Assembly (NCBI GenBank): GCA_951800555.1
Contig: CATOJU010000043.1
Location: forward strand, 1-7,174
Direction: 5' to 3'
DNA: 7,174 nucleotides
From: an uncultured Rickettsiales bacterium
Lineage (GTDB): Bacteria; Pseudomonadota; Alphaproteobacteria; Rickettsiales; UBA1997
Shown: piece by piece, positions 1 to 5,961 of the stretch
How the letters are laid out: every line of letters begins with the position of its first letter
Position numbering within the stretch: the first letter of the stretch is position 1
Made by a program: the position numbers and the translations under genes
Notes under the pieces: model-generated
Seen by the model: only the letters and a program-made list of their open reading frames with translations
The model's database searches: none
Told to the model about the DNA's origin: nothing

Positions 1-835
1 TTTTATATTTTTTATTTTCTAATATAAATTCATTATTATCAAATTTTAAAAAGTTATATTTTACATCATTATTTTTTTTATTGTTTTCATCAGTAATATA
101 GGCAATTAACTTAATATTTTTATTTTGTAAAAAATCTTTTTCTTTTTCTAAAATATCAACAATATTTTCATCATCTCCATTAAATATTATTACACCATTA
201 TTTTTAATATTTTTTATGAATACCATAAAATTTTGTTTGTAACCATCCAAATCTTGAAAAAATTCAGGATGTTCCATTTCTATATTATTTATTATAATAT
301 ATTTAGGATGATAGTAAGTAAAATTATTCCCATATTCATCGGCTTCGCAGACAAAATATTTACCTTTTCCATTTTTATAATTTTTATTCCATTTTTTATT
401 TACACCACCTATTATTGCAGTAGGATCTGTTTTCGCCTCTTCTAGCATAGTCGATACAATAGTAGTAGTAGTAGTTTTCCCGTGTGTACCAGAAACACAA
501 ATTAATTCTTTATTTTTTGCTAATTCTTTATCTAAAAAATCTTGCCATCTCGTTACTTCTATTCCCTTTTTTAAAGCTTCCGTTATTTCTGGGATATTTT
601 TATATTTATCTTTAAAAAATACAGCTGAAGAAACTACTAATTTATCGATACCATTTAAATGTTCTGGTGATTGTCCCACTTCAACATTAATATTTAAATC
701 CTCTAATTGTTTAGAATAATTTCCTTTTTTATTTAAATCACAACCACTAATATTAAAACCATTTTCTTTTGCTAAACAAGCCACACCAACAAGACCACTT
801 CCATTTATACCTATAAAATGTATATTTTGCAACAT
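1..835 (-). CDS. murC: Mur ligase, UDP-N-acetylmuramate--L-alanine ligase (MurC) or Mpl-like, 3' end outside window
   Basis: This is the N-terminal 278 codons of an ATP-dependent Mur ligase; the frame stays open to the left edge, so roughly 180-200 C-terminal residues lie outside. MurC adds L-alanine to UDP-MurNAc in the cytoplasm, the first step of the peptidoglycan stem peptide. The N-terminus carries the UDP-binding Rossmann signature HFIGINGSG (residues 6-14). The ATP P-loop GTHGKTTT is at 116-123 with Lys120. EADEY at 164-168 supplies the acidic metal-binding residues of the central domain, followed by an INNIE..HPEFF segment. Start is the ATG at 833-835, directly before the Rossmann strand and about 25 nt below a consensus promoter; there is no clear Shine-Dalgarno. 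The P-loop threonine run (121-125) is encoded by five tandem ACT codons. EADEY and the NN.E..H..FF pattern resemble Mpl, the murein-peptide recycling ligase, as much as textbook MurC, and the missing C-terminal domain would decide. The family is certain, the exact substrate less so. Confidence 0.88.
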   Translation of the reverse strand, partial: MLQNIHFIGINGSGLVGVACLAKENGFNISGCDLNKKGNYSKQLEDLNINVEVGQSPEHLNGIDKLVVSSAVFFKDKYKNIPEITEALKKGIEVTRWQDFLDKELAKNKELICVSGTHGKTTTTTIVSTMLEEAKTDPTAIIGGVNKKWNKNYKNGKGKYFVCEADEYGNNFTYYHPKYIIINNIEMEHPEFFQDLDGYKQNFMVFIKNIKNNGVIIFNGDDENIVDILEKEKDFLQNKNIKLIAYITDENNKKNNDVKYNFLKFDNNEFILENKKYK

Positions 836-867
836 TATAAAAAAATAATATTTAATTGAATATTAAT

Positions 868-895
868 ATTATACTTAAAAAATTTTAATTGTCAA
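868..895 (-). promoter_or_regulatory. Sigma70 promoter of the Mur ligase gene
   Basis: On the minus strand, TTGACA (890-895) is followed by a 16-nt spacer and TATAAT (868-873). Both hexamers match the consensus fully. Expected transcription start is near 861, giving a leader of about 25 nt to the ATG at 835. Confidence 0.8.
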
Positions 896-1098
896 ATAAT
901 AATGAAAATTTATATTAAATTATTCGGCTTTTTATTTAATTATTAGTCTTTTACTTAAAAAAAATTTTTCTAAAAGGCATCTACAACTTTTAAACACCAT
1001 ATTTTTTGTTTTATCATATTAGATAAAAATTTAAATTTAAAAAAATAATAAAGTTTTTGTTTTAAAATATATTTTTAAAACAAATAAAATTACTTGCG
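896..1098. other. Divergent intergenic region, no gene seen
   Basis: This is the core of the 314-nt gap between the divergent Mur ligase and trxB genes. It is almost pure A/T with short homopolymer runs. I see no tRNA, no rho-independent hairpin with a T-run, and no open frame longer than about 14 codons. The functional parts I can support are the two promoters at its edges. Confidence 0.6.
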
Positions 1099-1128
1099 TT
1101 TTACAAAAAAATAATATATTATTATTAT
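1099..1128 (+). promoter_or_regulatory. Probable trxB promoter
   Basis: TTTACA (1099-1104) lies 18 nt before TATTAT (1123-1128), each one base from consensus. An overlapping alternative is TTGCGT (1094-1099) with TATTAT at 1117-1122 and a 17-nt spacer. A perfect TATAAT at 1126-1131 lacks a correctly spaced -35. All predict transcripts beginning 10-25 nt before the trxB ATG. The exact hexamers are uncertain because of the repeated ATTATT sequence. Confidence 0.45.
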
Positions 1129-1149
1129 AATTAATATTATTATTAAATT

Positions 1150-2085
1150 ATGAAAAATTATGATGTAATAGTTATAGGATCGGGACCGGCAGGTAATACA
1201 ACAGCTATATATACATCCAGAAGTGGGCTTAAAACTGCTATATTTACAGGTTTAAGTGTAGGTGGACAATTAACAATCACAACGGACGTGGAAAATTACC
1301 CAGGATTTTCAAAAATTAAAGGGCTTGATTTAATGAATAATATTTTAAAACAAACCGAAGCTTTAGGTGTTGATATTATTTATGATTCCGTAAAAGAAGT
1401 TGATTTTACTAATTATCCTTTTGTTCTTAAATTGGAAAATGACGAAATCTATGAAACTAAAAATGTAGTAATTGCTACTGGTGCAAAAGCAAAATGGTTG
1501 GGAATTGAAAGTGAAAAATATTTTTTGGGTGCCGGAGTTTCTGGTTGTGCTACTTGTGATGGAAATTTTTTTAAGAATTTACCAGTTGCAGTCGTTGGCG
1601 GTGGAGATACCGCTGGAACAGAAGCTTTACATATGGCAAATATAGCTTCAAAAGTTTATTTAATATATAGAAAATCTTCATTTATCAGGATGCAAAAAAC
1701 ATTAGCAGAAAAAGTACTACAAAATAATAAAATAGAAGTTTTATTTGATAGTGAAATTTTGGAAATTTGTGGGAACAATAAACCAAAAAGTGTTGAATAC
1801 TTAAAAATTATTAATAATGTTTCTAAGAAACTAACTGAAGTAAATGCAAATGCTGTATTTATGGCTATAGGAAGAAAACCGGAAAGTGATATTTTTGTAA
1901 ATAGTGGTTTGAATATTGATGAAAATGGTTATATAGTTACAGAAAAAGATAGTGCAAGAACTAATATAAAACATGTTTACGCAGTGGGAGACATAACCAA
2001 TAAAAAATATAAACAAGCAATAGTTGCAGCTGGCTATGGTTGTATTGCAGGGCTAGAAATCGAAGAAGATAATGAAATTTTATAG
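1150..2085 (+). CDS. trxB: Thioredoxin reductase (TrxB)
   Basis: This is a flavoprotein of 311 residues, the normal size of low-Mr bacterial thioredoxin reductases (about 310-320). It transfers electrons from NADPH through FAD and a redox disulfide to thioredoxin, keeping cytoplasmic thiols reduced. In order: FAD-binding Rossmann loop GSGPAG (residues 10-15); a GGQL..T..VENYPGF segment typical of the family; the active-site disulfide Cys133-Ala-Thr-Cys136 followed by DG; the NADPH-binding loop GGGDTAG (150-156); Tyr173-Arg-Lys in place of the usual HRR ribose-phosphate motif; and the C-terminal FAD motif VYAVGD ending at Asp281. Start is the ATG at 1150, which gives the normal N-terminus; no Shine-Dalgarno is visible. 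It stands alone, divergent from the Mur ligase gene and 231 nt before the ilvN start proposed here. Nothing is missing from the catalytic set. Confusion with ferredoxin-NADP reductases of the TrxR-like type is excluded by the CATC motif. Confidence 0.97.
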   Translation: MKNYDVIVIGSGPAGNTTAIYTSRSGLKTAIFTGLSVGGQLTITTDVENYPGFSKIKGLDLMNNILKQTEALGVDIIYDSVKEVDFTNYPFVLKLENDEIYETKNVVIATGAKAKWLGIESEKYFLGAGVSGCATCDGNFFKNLPVAVVGGGDTAGTEALHMANIASKVYLIYRKSSFIRMQKTLAEKVLQNNKIEVLFDSEILEICGNNKPKSVEYLKIINNVSKKLTEVNANAVFMAIGRKPESDIFVNSGLNIDENGYIVTEKDSARTNIKHVYAVGDITNKKYKQAIVAAGYGCIAGLEIEEDNEIL

Positions 2086-2101
2086 AATTTAGAAAAACTA
2101 T

Positions 2102-2141
2102 AGGAATAATATTTTAGATAAAAATAATAATATTATTTCCT
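2102..2141. terminator. Weak hairpin after trxB, possible terminator
   Basis: AGGAATAATATT (2102-2113) pairs with AATATTATTTCCT (2129-2141), with one bulged base and a 15-nt loop. It begins 16 nt after the trxB stop, where a terminator would be expected. The stem is A/T-rich with only two G-C pairs, and the following TTAAAATAT is not a proper T-run, so termination is uncertain. Confidence 0.4.
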
Positions 2142-2257
2142 TTAAAATATGAATTTTTGGAATGTGAAAATTATGTAGTATTCATCATTTTAATAATAGT
2201 CTTTTATAATGGATTTTATAAAAAAAATAGTAAAATTTTATTTTTCAATTCTTTCTA

Positions 2258-2286
2258 TTGCATTTTTAAAAAATAATTTTTACAAT
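2258..2286 (+). promoter_or_regulatory. Possible ilvN promoter
   Basis: TTGCAT (2258-2263) is followed by a 17-nt spacer and TACAAT (2281-2286), one base from the -10 consensus. The predicted start near 2293 leaves about 24 nt to the GTG at 2317, the same leader length as seen for the Mur ligase, ileS and CaaX genes. A second -10 candidate, TATAAT at 2205-2210, overlaps the upstream ATG and lacks a good -35. Either would argue against use of that ATG. Confidence 0.35.
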
Positions 2287-2307
2287 TATTTTTATAAAAA
2301 ATTTTAC

Positions 2308-2311
2308 GGAG
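2308..2311 (+). promoter_or_regulatory. Shine-Dalgarno deciding the ilvN start
   Basis: GGAG sits 5 nt before the GTG at 2317. It is the only well-placed Shine-Dalgarno I see in the window, and it coincides with the point where acetolactate synthase small-subunit homology begins. Confidence 0.55.
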
Positions 2312-2316
2312 AAATC

Positions 2317-2847
2317 GTGGAAGAAATAGAAAAATTTTTAATATCAATATTAATTGTTAATGTTAAAGGGCAATTAGGAAAAATTGCTTCATTTTGTGGT
2401 GATAATAATATAAATATTTTAAGGTTAGTTTTAGCAGCAGCTGATAGAGATGATAAAATTCAAAGAATTATAGCTTATGTTGAAGGAAAAAGAGAAGATG
2501 CAGAAAACGTTTGCGAAAAATTAAAAAATTTTGATGATAACACTTTAAAAGTTACTAATTTTTTAACAAAAGATCAATATATAGAAAAAGAATTAGCTTT
2601 AATTAAAGTTACAATGGCAAATCCACTTGCAAATAAAGTTATGAACTTAATTAATACAAAAGATGGAAAAATAATATTTAATAATCAATCTATTATGGTT
2701 TTTAAAGTTGAAGATACGGAAGATAATATGAACGAAATTGTAAATAATTTGACGGATATAACAAAGGATATTGAAGTTTCTCGTAGTGGTATGGTAGTAG
2801 TAGCTTTAAATGATCATATAGACGATATTATGGTAGATAGTTTATAA
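2317..2847 (+). CDS. ilvN: Acetolactate synthase small (regulatory) subunit
   Basis: This subunit binds the catalytic IlvB/IlvI-type subunit of acetohydroxyacid synthase, raises its activity and usually confers valine feedback inhibition in branched-chain amino-acid synthesis. Numbering from the GTG gives 176 residues, within the usual 160-175 or so. Residues 8-80 form an ACT domain with the family pattern N15-x-x-G18-x-L20-x-K22 and NINIL at 31-35. Residues 88-170 match the C-terminal small-subunit domain: Y-I-E-K-E-L-x-L-I-K-V at 88-98 and the diagnostic RSG at 156-158. The same frame opens upstream at an ATG at 2209, which would add 36 residues of Phe/Lys/Asn/Tyr-rich low-complexity sequence absent from the family. 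I prefer the GTG because it has a Shine-Dalgarno and fits family length. No catalytic-subunit gene is nearby. A stand-alone ACT regulator is a less likely alternative, because both small-subunit domains are present. Confidence 0.87.
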   Translation: MEEIEKFLISILIVNVKGQLGKIASFCGDNNINILRLVLAAADRDDKIQRIIAYVEGKREDAENVCEKLKNFDDNTLKVTNFLTKDQYIEKELALIKVTMANPLANKVMNLINTKDGKIIFNNQSIMVFKVEDTEDNMNEIVNNLTDITKDIEVSRSGMVVVALNDHIDDIMVDSL

Positions 2848-2855
2848 AAAATTAT

Positions 2856-2938
2856 AATATTTATTAGATTTCCTATATAAAAAATTTTCCACAGTGTCAA
2901 TATCTATGTAGTTTTTATATAGGATATCTAAAAATATT
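2856..2938. repeat. Long inverted repeat between convergent genes, possible bidirectional terminator
   Basis: Arms 2864-2883 and 2912-2931 are complementary over 20 nt with one mismatch. After a bulged A at 2863, 7 more pairs extend the stem to 2856 and 2938. The loop is 28 nt (2884-2911). It lies 9 nt after the ilvN stop and 19 nt beyond the end of the convergent CaaX gene, so it could stop transcripts from both sides. It lacks a GC-rich stem and a clean T-run on either strand, so it may instead be a mobile palindromic element or an RNA-stabilising 3' structure. Confidence 0.7.
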
Positions 2939-2957
2939 AAAACACTAATATTTTTAA

Positions 2958-3164
2958 TTAAATTAAAAGACACCCACAGGCACCAGCACCTTTAGTACCA
3001 TTTTCTTTTAAATCATCTTTATCTAATTCGTGCATAAATTTATGAGTTTTTATAGTTCTACTAGTCTTTTCTAAGTTGCTTAACTGCTCCCCTCTGCGTT
3101 TGTTCTCTTCTTCTATTATTCTAGTATATCTATCCATATCTTTTTTTATATTTAATTTTTCCAT
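2958..3164 (-). CDS. Small charged helical protein with C-terminal CaaX box, candidate host-targeted effector
   Basis: I do not recognise a bacterial family. The 68-residue product has no signal peptide or membrane segment. Residues 4-54 are highly charged and predicted by eye to be helical, with hydrophobic positions M10, I17, L28, L31 and I38 at 3-4 residue spacing. A short flexible Gly/Ala linker (56-62) leads to the exact terminus C63-G-C65-L-L-I68 and stop. C65-L-L-I fits the eukaryotic CaaX rule; Ile in the last position is usually read by geranylgeranyltransferase I, and C63 is a possible palmitoylation site. Bacteria have no CaaX prenyltransferase, so the motif would act only inside a eukaryotic host. 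The segment R24-G-E-Q-L-S-N-L31 resembles the R-SNARE centre (RGExLxxL in VAMP7 and Ykt6). Size and terminus also recall G-protein gamma subunits. A strong promoter with a leader of about 22 nt supports a real gene, lying 75 nt downstream of ileS on the same strand. That it is coding is likely; the effector role is inference. Confidence 0.72.
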   Translation of the reverse strand: MEKLNIKKDMDRYTRIIEEENKRRGEQLSNLEKTSRTIKTHKFMHELDKDDLKENGTKGAGACGCLLI

Positions 3165-3192
3165 AATTTTTTAAAAATTTTTCCATAAAAAT

Positions 3193-3221
3193 ATTATATA
3201 ATAATTTTTAATACAAGTCAA
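3193..3221 (-). promoter_or_regulatory. Sigma70 promoter of the CaaX gene
   Basis: On the minus strand, TTGACT (3216-3221) is followed by a 17-nt spacer and TATAAT (3193-3198). Only one base departs from consensus. The predicted start near 3186 leaves about 22 nt to the ATG at 3164. It begins 18 nt beyond the ileS stop, so the small gene has its own promoter and is not simply read through from ileS. Confidence 0.78.
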
Positions 3222-3239
3222 GAAAAAATAAATTTAATT

Positions 3240-5675
3240 TTAAAAATTATTTTTGTTCAATCCTCTCCAGATATACTCAGCTGTAAAAGGAACCAACGGA
3301 GCTATTGCTTCCATCATAGTTACCAAAACTGTATATAAAGTATTATAGGCTTGTTGTTTATCAAGGTCTTTTATAGATTTCCAAAATCTATTTTTATTTC
3401 TTCGTATATACCAATTATTCAATATTTCAAAAAATACTTCAACTTCTCTACAAGCATTACTAATATTATATTCATTCATATTTTTTTCAATATTTGTAAT
3501 TGTATTTTTCAGTTTTGATAATATATATTTATCCATAATATTTTCAGAAGTAAAATCTAATTCAGCTTTTACACCATCACTATTAGCATACAAACAGAAA
3601 AAATTATATGAGTTTAACATTGGTTTTATTACTAATCTCAATGTTTCCTTCATATCTTTTCCGTCTTTACTTATGCCTACTTCTTCACCCTTTAAAGCTG
3701 GAGATTTTAGCATAAGCCATCTTACAGCATCGCTACCATAGGTTTCAAAAGCTTCCTTAGGATCTACATAATTTCTCCATCTTTTAGATAGTTTTTTACC
3801 CTCTTCATCGACTATTACACCAAAAGAAATACAATTCTTAAATGGATTTTTATCAAAAAGTGCACTTCCTAAAACTAATAAAGTATAGAACCAGCCTCTT
3901 ATTTGACCATCACCTTCTGCTATAAAATCTGCCGGGAAATTATTTTCAAAATATTCTTTATTCTCAAATGGATAATGTAATTGGGCATAGGGCATAGAAC
4001 CACTTTCAAACCAACAATCTAAAACATCTGTAACTCTAACCATTAAAGATTGACCTGTTGGATCATCTGGATTTTTTCTTGTCAATTGATCTATATAAGG
4101 CCTATGTAAATTTTCAGGTCTAACACCAAAATCTCTTTCTATCTCATCCAAAGAACCATAAACATCAATTCTTGGATATTTAGGATTATTACTTTTCCAA
4201 ACCGGTACAGGACATCCCCAAAATCTATTTCTTGTTATAGACCAATCTCTTGCTCCTTCAAGCCATTTTCCAAATCGTCCATTTTTTATATGCTCTGGGA
4301 TCCAATTAATATACTGATTATTTTTAATCATTTTATCTTTTATTTCTGTAACTTTTACATACCAAGAAGACATTGCCCTATAAATAAGTGGCGTATCTGT
4401 TCTCCAACAATGTGGATAATTATGCAAATATTGTTCAGTTTTTAGCCATTTACCTTCTTCTTTTAATTTTATTATAATAGAATCATTAGTTTCAAAAACT
4501 TGTTTTCCAGCAAAATCAAAAACTACATCAGTAAAACAACCACCATCATCTACTGGACAAATAGTAGGAATTCCCATAGGTTTACAAACTAAATTATCAT
4601 CTTCACCAAAACCAGGCGCAGTATGAACTATTCCTGTTCCCTCATCTACTGTTACAAAATCACCATGTAAAATAGTAAAACAATTCTTAGCTTCTTTTAC
4701 TTCTTTTAAATCTTTTAAATATGGTAATAACGGTTCATATTTTAGACCTAAAAGCTCTTCACCTTTAAATTCCTTTAGAATATCAAAAGATTCTTTTTCA
4801 TCAACGGAAAGCTCTTTTTTATATTTATTCAAACTATTTTTACCTATTATATAATAATTTTCATCTTTTTTTATTAAAACATAATCTATATTTTTATTTA
4901 CAGTTAAAGCTAAATTTGAAGGTAAAGTCCAAGGAGTTGTAGTCCAGGCTAGAATATAAATATTATTTATATTTAATTCTTTTGTAAAATCTGGAAAATC
5001 TATTAATTTAAATTTTACCGTAATAGCTTTATCCGCTCTTTCTCTATAGGAATTATCCATTCTTGTTTCGAAATTTGAAAGTGGAGTTTGACATTTCCAA
5101 GAATAAGGCATTACTCTATAATCTTCATATAACAAACCTTTATCATAAAGTTGTTTAAAAACCCAAATTACAGATTCCATATAATTTAAGTTCATAGTTT
5201 TATATCCATTATCAAAATCAACCCATCGTCCAGATCTATTTACATGCTCTTTCCATTCACTTACATATTTTAAAACATCATTTTTACAATAATTATTAAA
5301 ATTTTCAATTCCATATTCTTCAATGGCTTTTCTACCACTCACACCAGTTCCTTTTTCAGCATTCATCTCCGCTGGAAGACCGTGGCAATCCCAACCAAAT
5401 TTTCTTTCAACAACTTTACCTTTCATTGTTTGATATCTTGCAACAGTATCTTTTACATAACCTGCTAATAAATGCCCATAATGAGGTAAACCATTGGCAA
5501 ATGGAGGACCATCAAAAAATACAAAATCATTATTCTCTTTATTTTCTTTTTTTCTATTTTCTATACTTTCTTTAAATGTATTGTTTTCATTCCAAAAATC
5601 TAACACACTAGTTTCAAGTTTATTAAAATCAGTGTTGTTATTAGGTTCTGGATAATATTTTGCTTTTTCTTCCAT
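3240..5675 (-). CDS. ileS: Isoleucyl-tRNA synthetase, eukaryote-like class, C-terminally short
   Basis: This class I synthetase charges tRNA-Ile with isoleucine and edits misactivated valine. The HIGH motif is HYGH at residues 65-68 within GLPHYGH, the form found in eukaryotic and rickettsial IleRS rather than the HIGH of most bacteria. The CP1 editing domain shows TTTPWTLP (245-252) and GTGIVHTAPG (346-355) with the acidic E358-D-D. The second ATP motif is KLSKR at 628-632, followed by WRNYVDP. The anticodon-binding domain begins near 680 and has WYIRR at 755-759. The protein stops at residue 811, inside that helical bundle, whereas relatives of this class run to about 1,050-1,100. No continuation is readable in any frame downstream; a promoter for the next gene lies there instead. 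The core is intact with no internal stop, so I treat it as a probably functional shortened enzyme rather than a pseudogene. Start is the ATG at 5675, about 24 nt below its own promoter. Confidence 0.95.
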   Translation of the reverse strand: MEEKAKYYPEPNNNTDFNKLETSVLDFWNENNTFKESIENRKKENKENNDFVFFDGPPFANGLPHYGHLLAGYVKDTVARYQTMKGKVVERKFGWDCHGLPAEMNAEKGTGVSGRKAIEEYGIENFNNYCKNDVLKYVSEWKEHVNRSGRWVDFDNGYKTMNLNYMESVIWVFKQLYDKGLLYEDYRVMPYSWKCQTPLSNFETRMDNSYRERADKAITVKFKLIDFPDFTKELNINNIYILAWTTTPWTLPSNLALTVNKNIDYVLIKKDENYYIIGKNSLNKYKKELSVDEKESFDILKEFKGEELLGLKYEPLLPYLKDLKEVKEAKNCFTILHGDFVTVDEGTGIVHTAPGFGEDDNLVCKPMGIPTICPVDDGGCFTDVVFDFAGKQVFETNDSIIIKLKEEGKWLKTEQYLHNYPHCWRTDTPLIYRAMSSWYVKVTEIKDKMIKNNQYINWIPEHIKNGRFGKWLEGARDWSITRNRFWGCPVPVWKSNNPKYPRIDVYGSLDEIERDFGVRPENLHRPYIDQLTRKNPDDPTGQSLMVRVTDVLDCWFESGSMPYAQLHYPFENKEYFENNFPADFIAEGDGQIRGWFYTLLVLGSALFDKNPFKNCISFGVIVDEEGKKLSKRWRNYVDPKEAFETYGSDAVRWLMLKSPALKGEEVGISKDGKDMKETLRLVIKPMLNSYNFFCLYANSDGVKAELDFTSENIMDKYILSKLKNTITNIEKNMNEYNISNACREVEVFFEILNNWYIRRNKNRFWKSIKDLDKQQAYNTLYTVLVTMMEAIAPLVPFTAEYIWRGLNKNNF

Positions 5676-5705
5676 TGTTATTTATTCTTTAACATAATAA
5701 TAATT

Positions 5706-5733
5706 ATTATATAGTTTATTTTTTTATAGTCAA
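5706..5733 (-). promoter_or_regulatory. Sigma70 promoter of ileS
   Basis: On the minus strand, TTGACT (5728-5733) is followed by a 16-nt spacer and TATAAT (5706-5711). The predicted start near 5699 leaves about 24 nt to the ileS ATG. I see no T-box leader, which would need a far longer untranslated region. Confidence 0.75.
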
Positions 5734-5830
5734 CAAAAGAAATGCATTATAAAAACATTATTTTTATATTAAATAATTAATAAAATTCAAAATTTTAATT
5801 TTAATAGTTATTGTTTTTGCAATATTTTTA

Positions 5831-5846
5831 TTTTACTGAAGTAAAA
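5831..5846. repeat. Short perfect dyad, possible operator
   Basis: TTTTACT (5831-5837) and AGTAAAA (5840-5846) are exact reverse complements separated by GA. A two-base loop is too short for a good RNA hairpin, so this looks more like a site for a dimeric DNA-binding protein than a terminator. It lies 30 nt upstream of the portal -35 box and about 100 nt upstream of the ileS -35. Chance is a real possibility in such AT-rich sequence. Confidence 0.3.
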
Positions 5847-5876
5847 GAAAATAAAAAAAAACTTTAAGCAAAAAAA

Positions 5877-5906
5877 TTGATTAAGGTTAATAAAAATATT
5901 TATACT
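5877..5906 (+). promoter_or_regulatory. Probable promoter of the portal gene
   Basis: TTGATT (5877-5882) is followed by an 18-nt spacer and TATACT (5901-5906). The match is 4/6 and 5/6, weaker than the housekeeping promoters in this window. The predicted start near 5913 gives a leader of about 50 nt. Confidence 0.45.
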
Positions 5907-5961
5907 TCCAAAAAACATTTTTATTTAACATTATTTTAAAAAAATAAACAACATAATAATT

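Noticed and set aside
233..445. 70-codon hydrophobic plus-strand reading frame
   Set aside because: It is antisense to the Mur ligase P-loop to EADEY region; its Phe/Ile-rich composition is what antisense of AT-rich coding gives.
460..475. Tandem ACT (Thr) trinucleotide repeat in the Mur ligase gene
   Set aside because: It encodes the threonine run of the conserved P-loop; five copies could slip, but the frame is intact, so it is not a separate feature.
836..1149. Possible CRISPR, tRNA or small RNA in the divergent intergenic region
   Set aside because: There are no spaced repeats, cloverleaf or terminator, only A/T runs and two promoters.
1831..2016. 61-codon minus-strand reading frame
   Set aside because: It lies wholly inside trxB in the opposite direction and has no promoter or family resemblance.
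3171..3186. Upstream ATG with a copy of ATGGAAAAATT ahead of the CaaX gene start
   Set aside because: It is in another frame that meets a stop within about 20 codons; the ATG at 3164 gives the full 68-residue frame.
3221..3252. A/T-only inverted repeat at the ileS stop as a terminator
   Set aside because: The stem has about 8 A-T pairs and no G-C pair; such pairings arise by chance in poly-A/T sequence, and the next promoter overlaps it.
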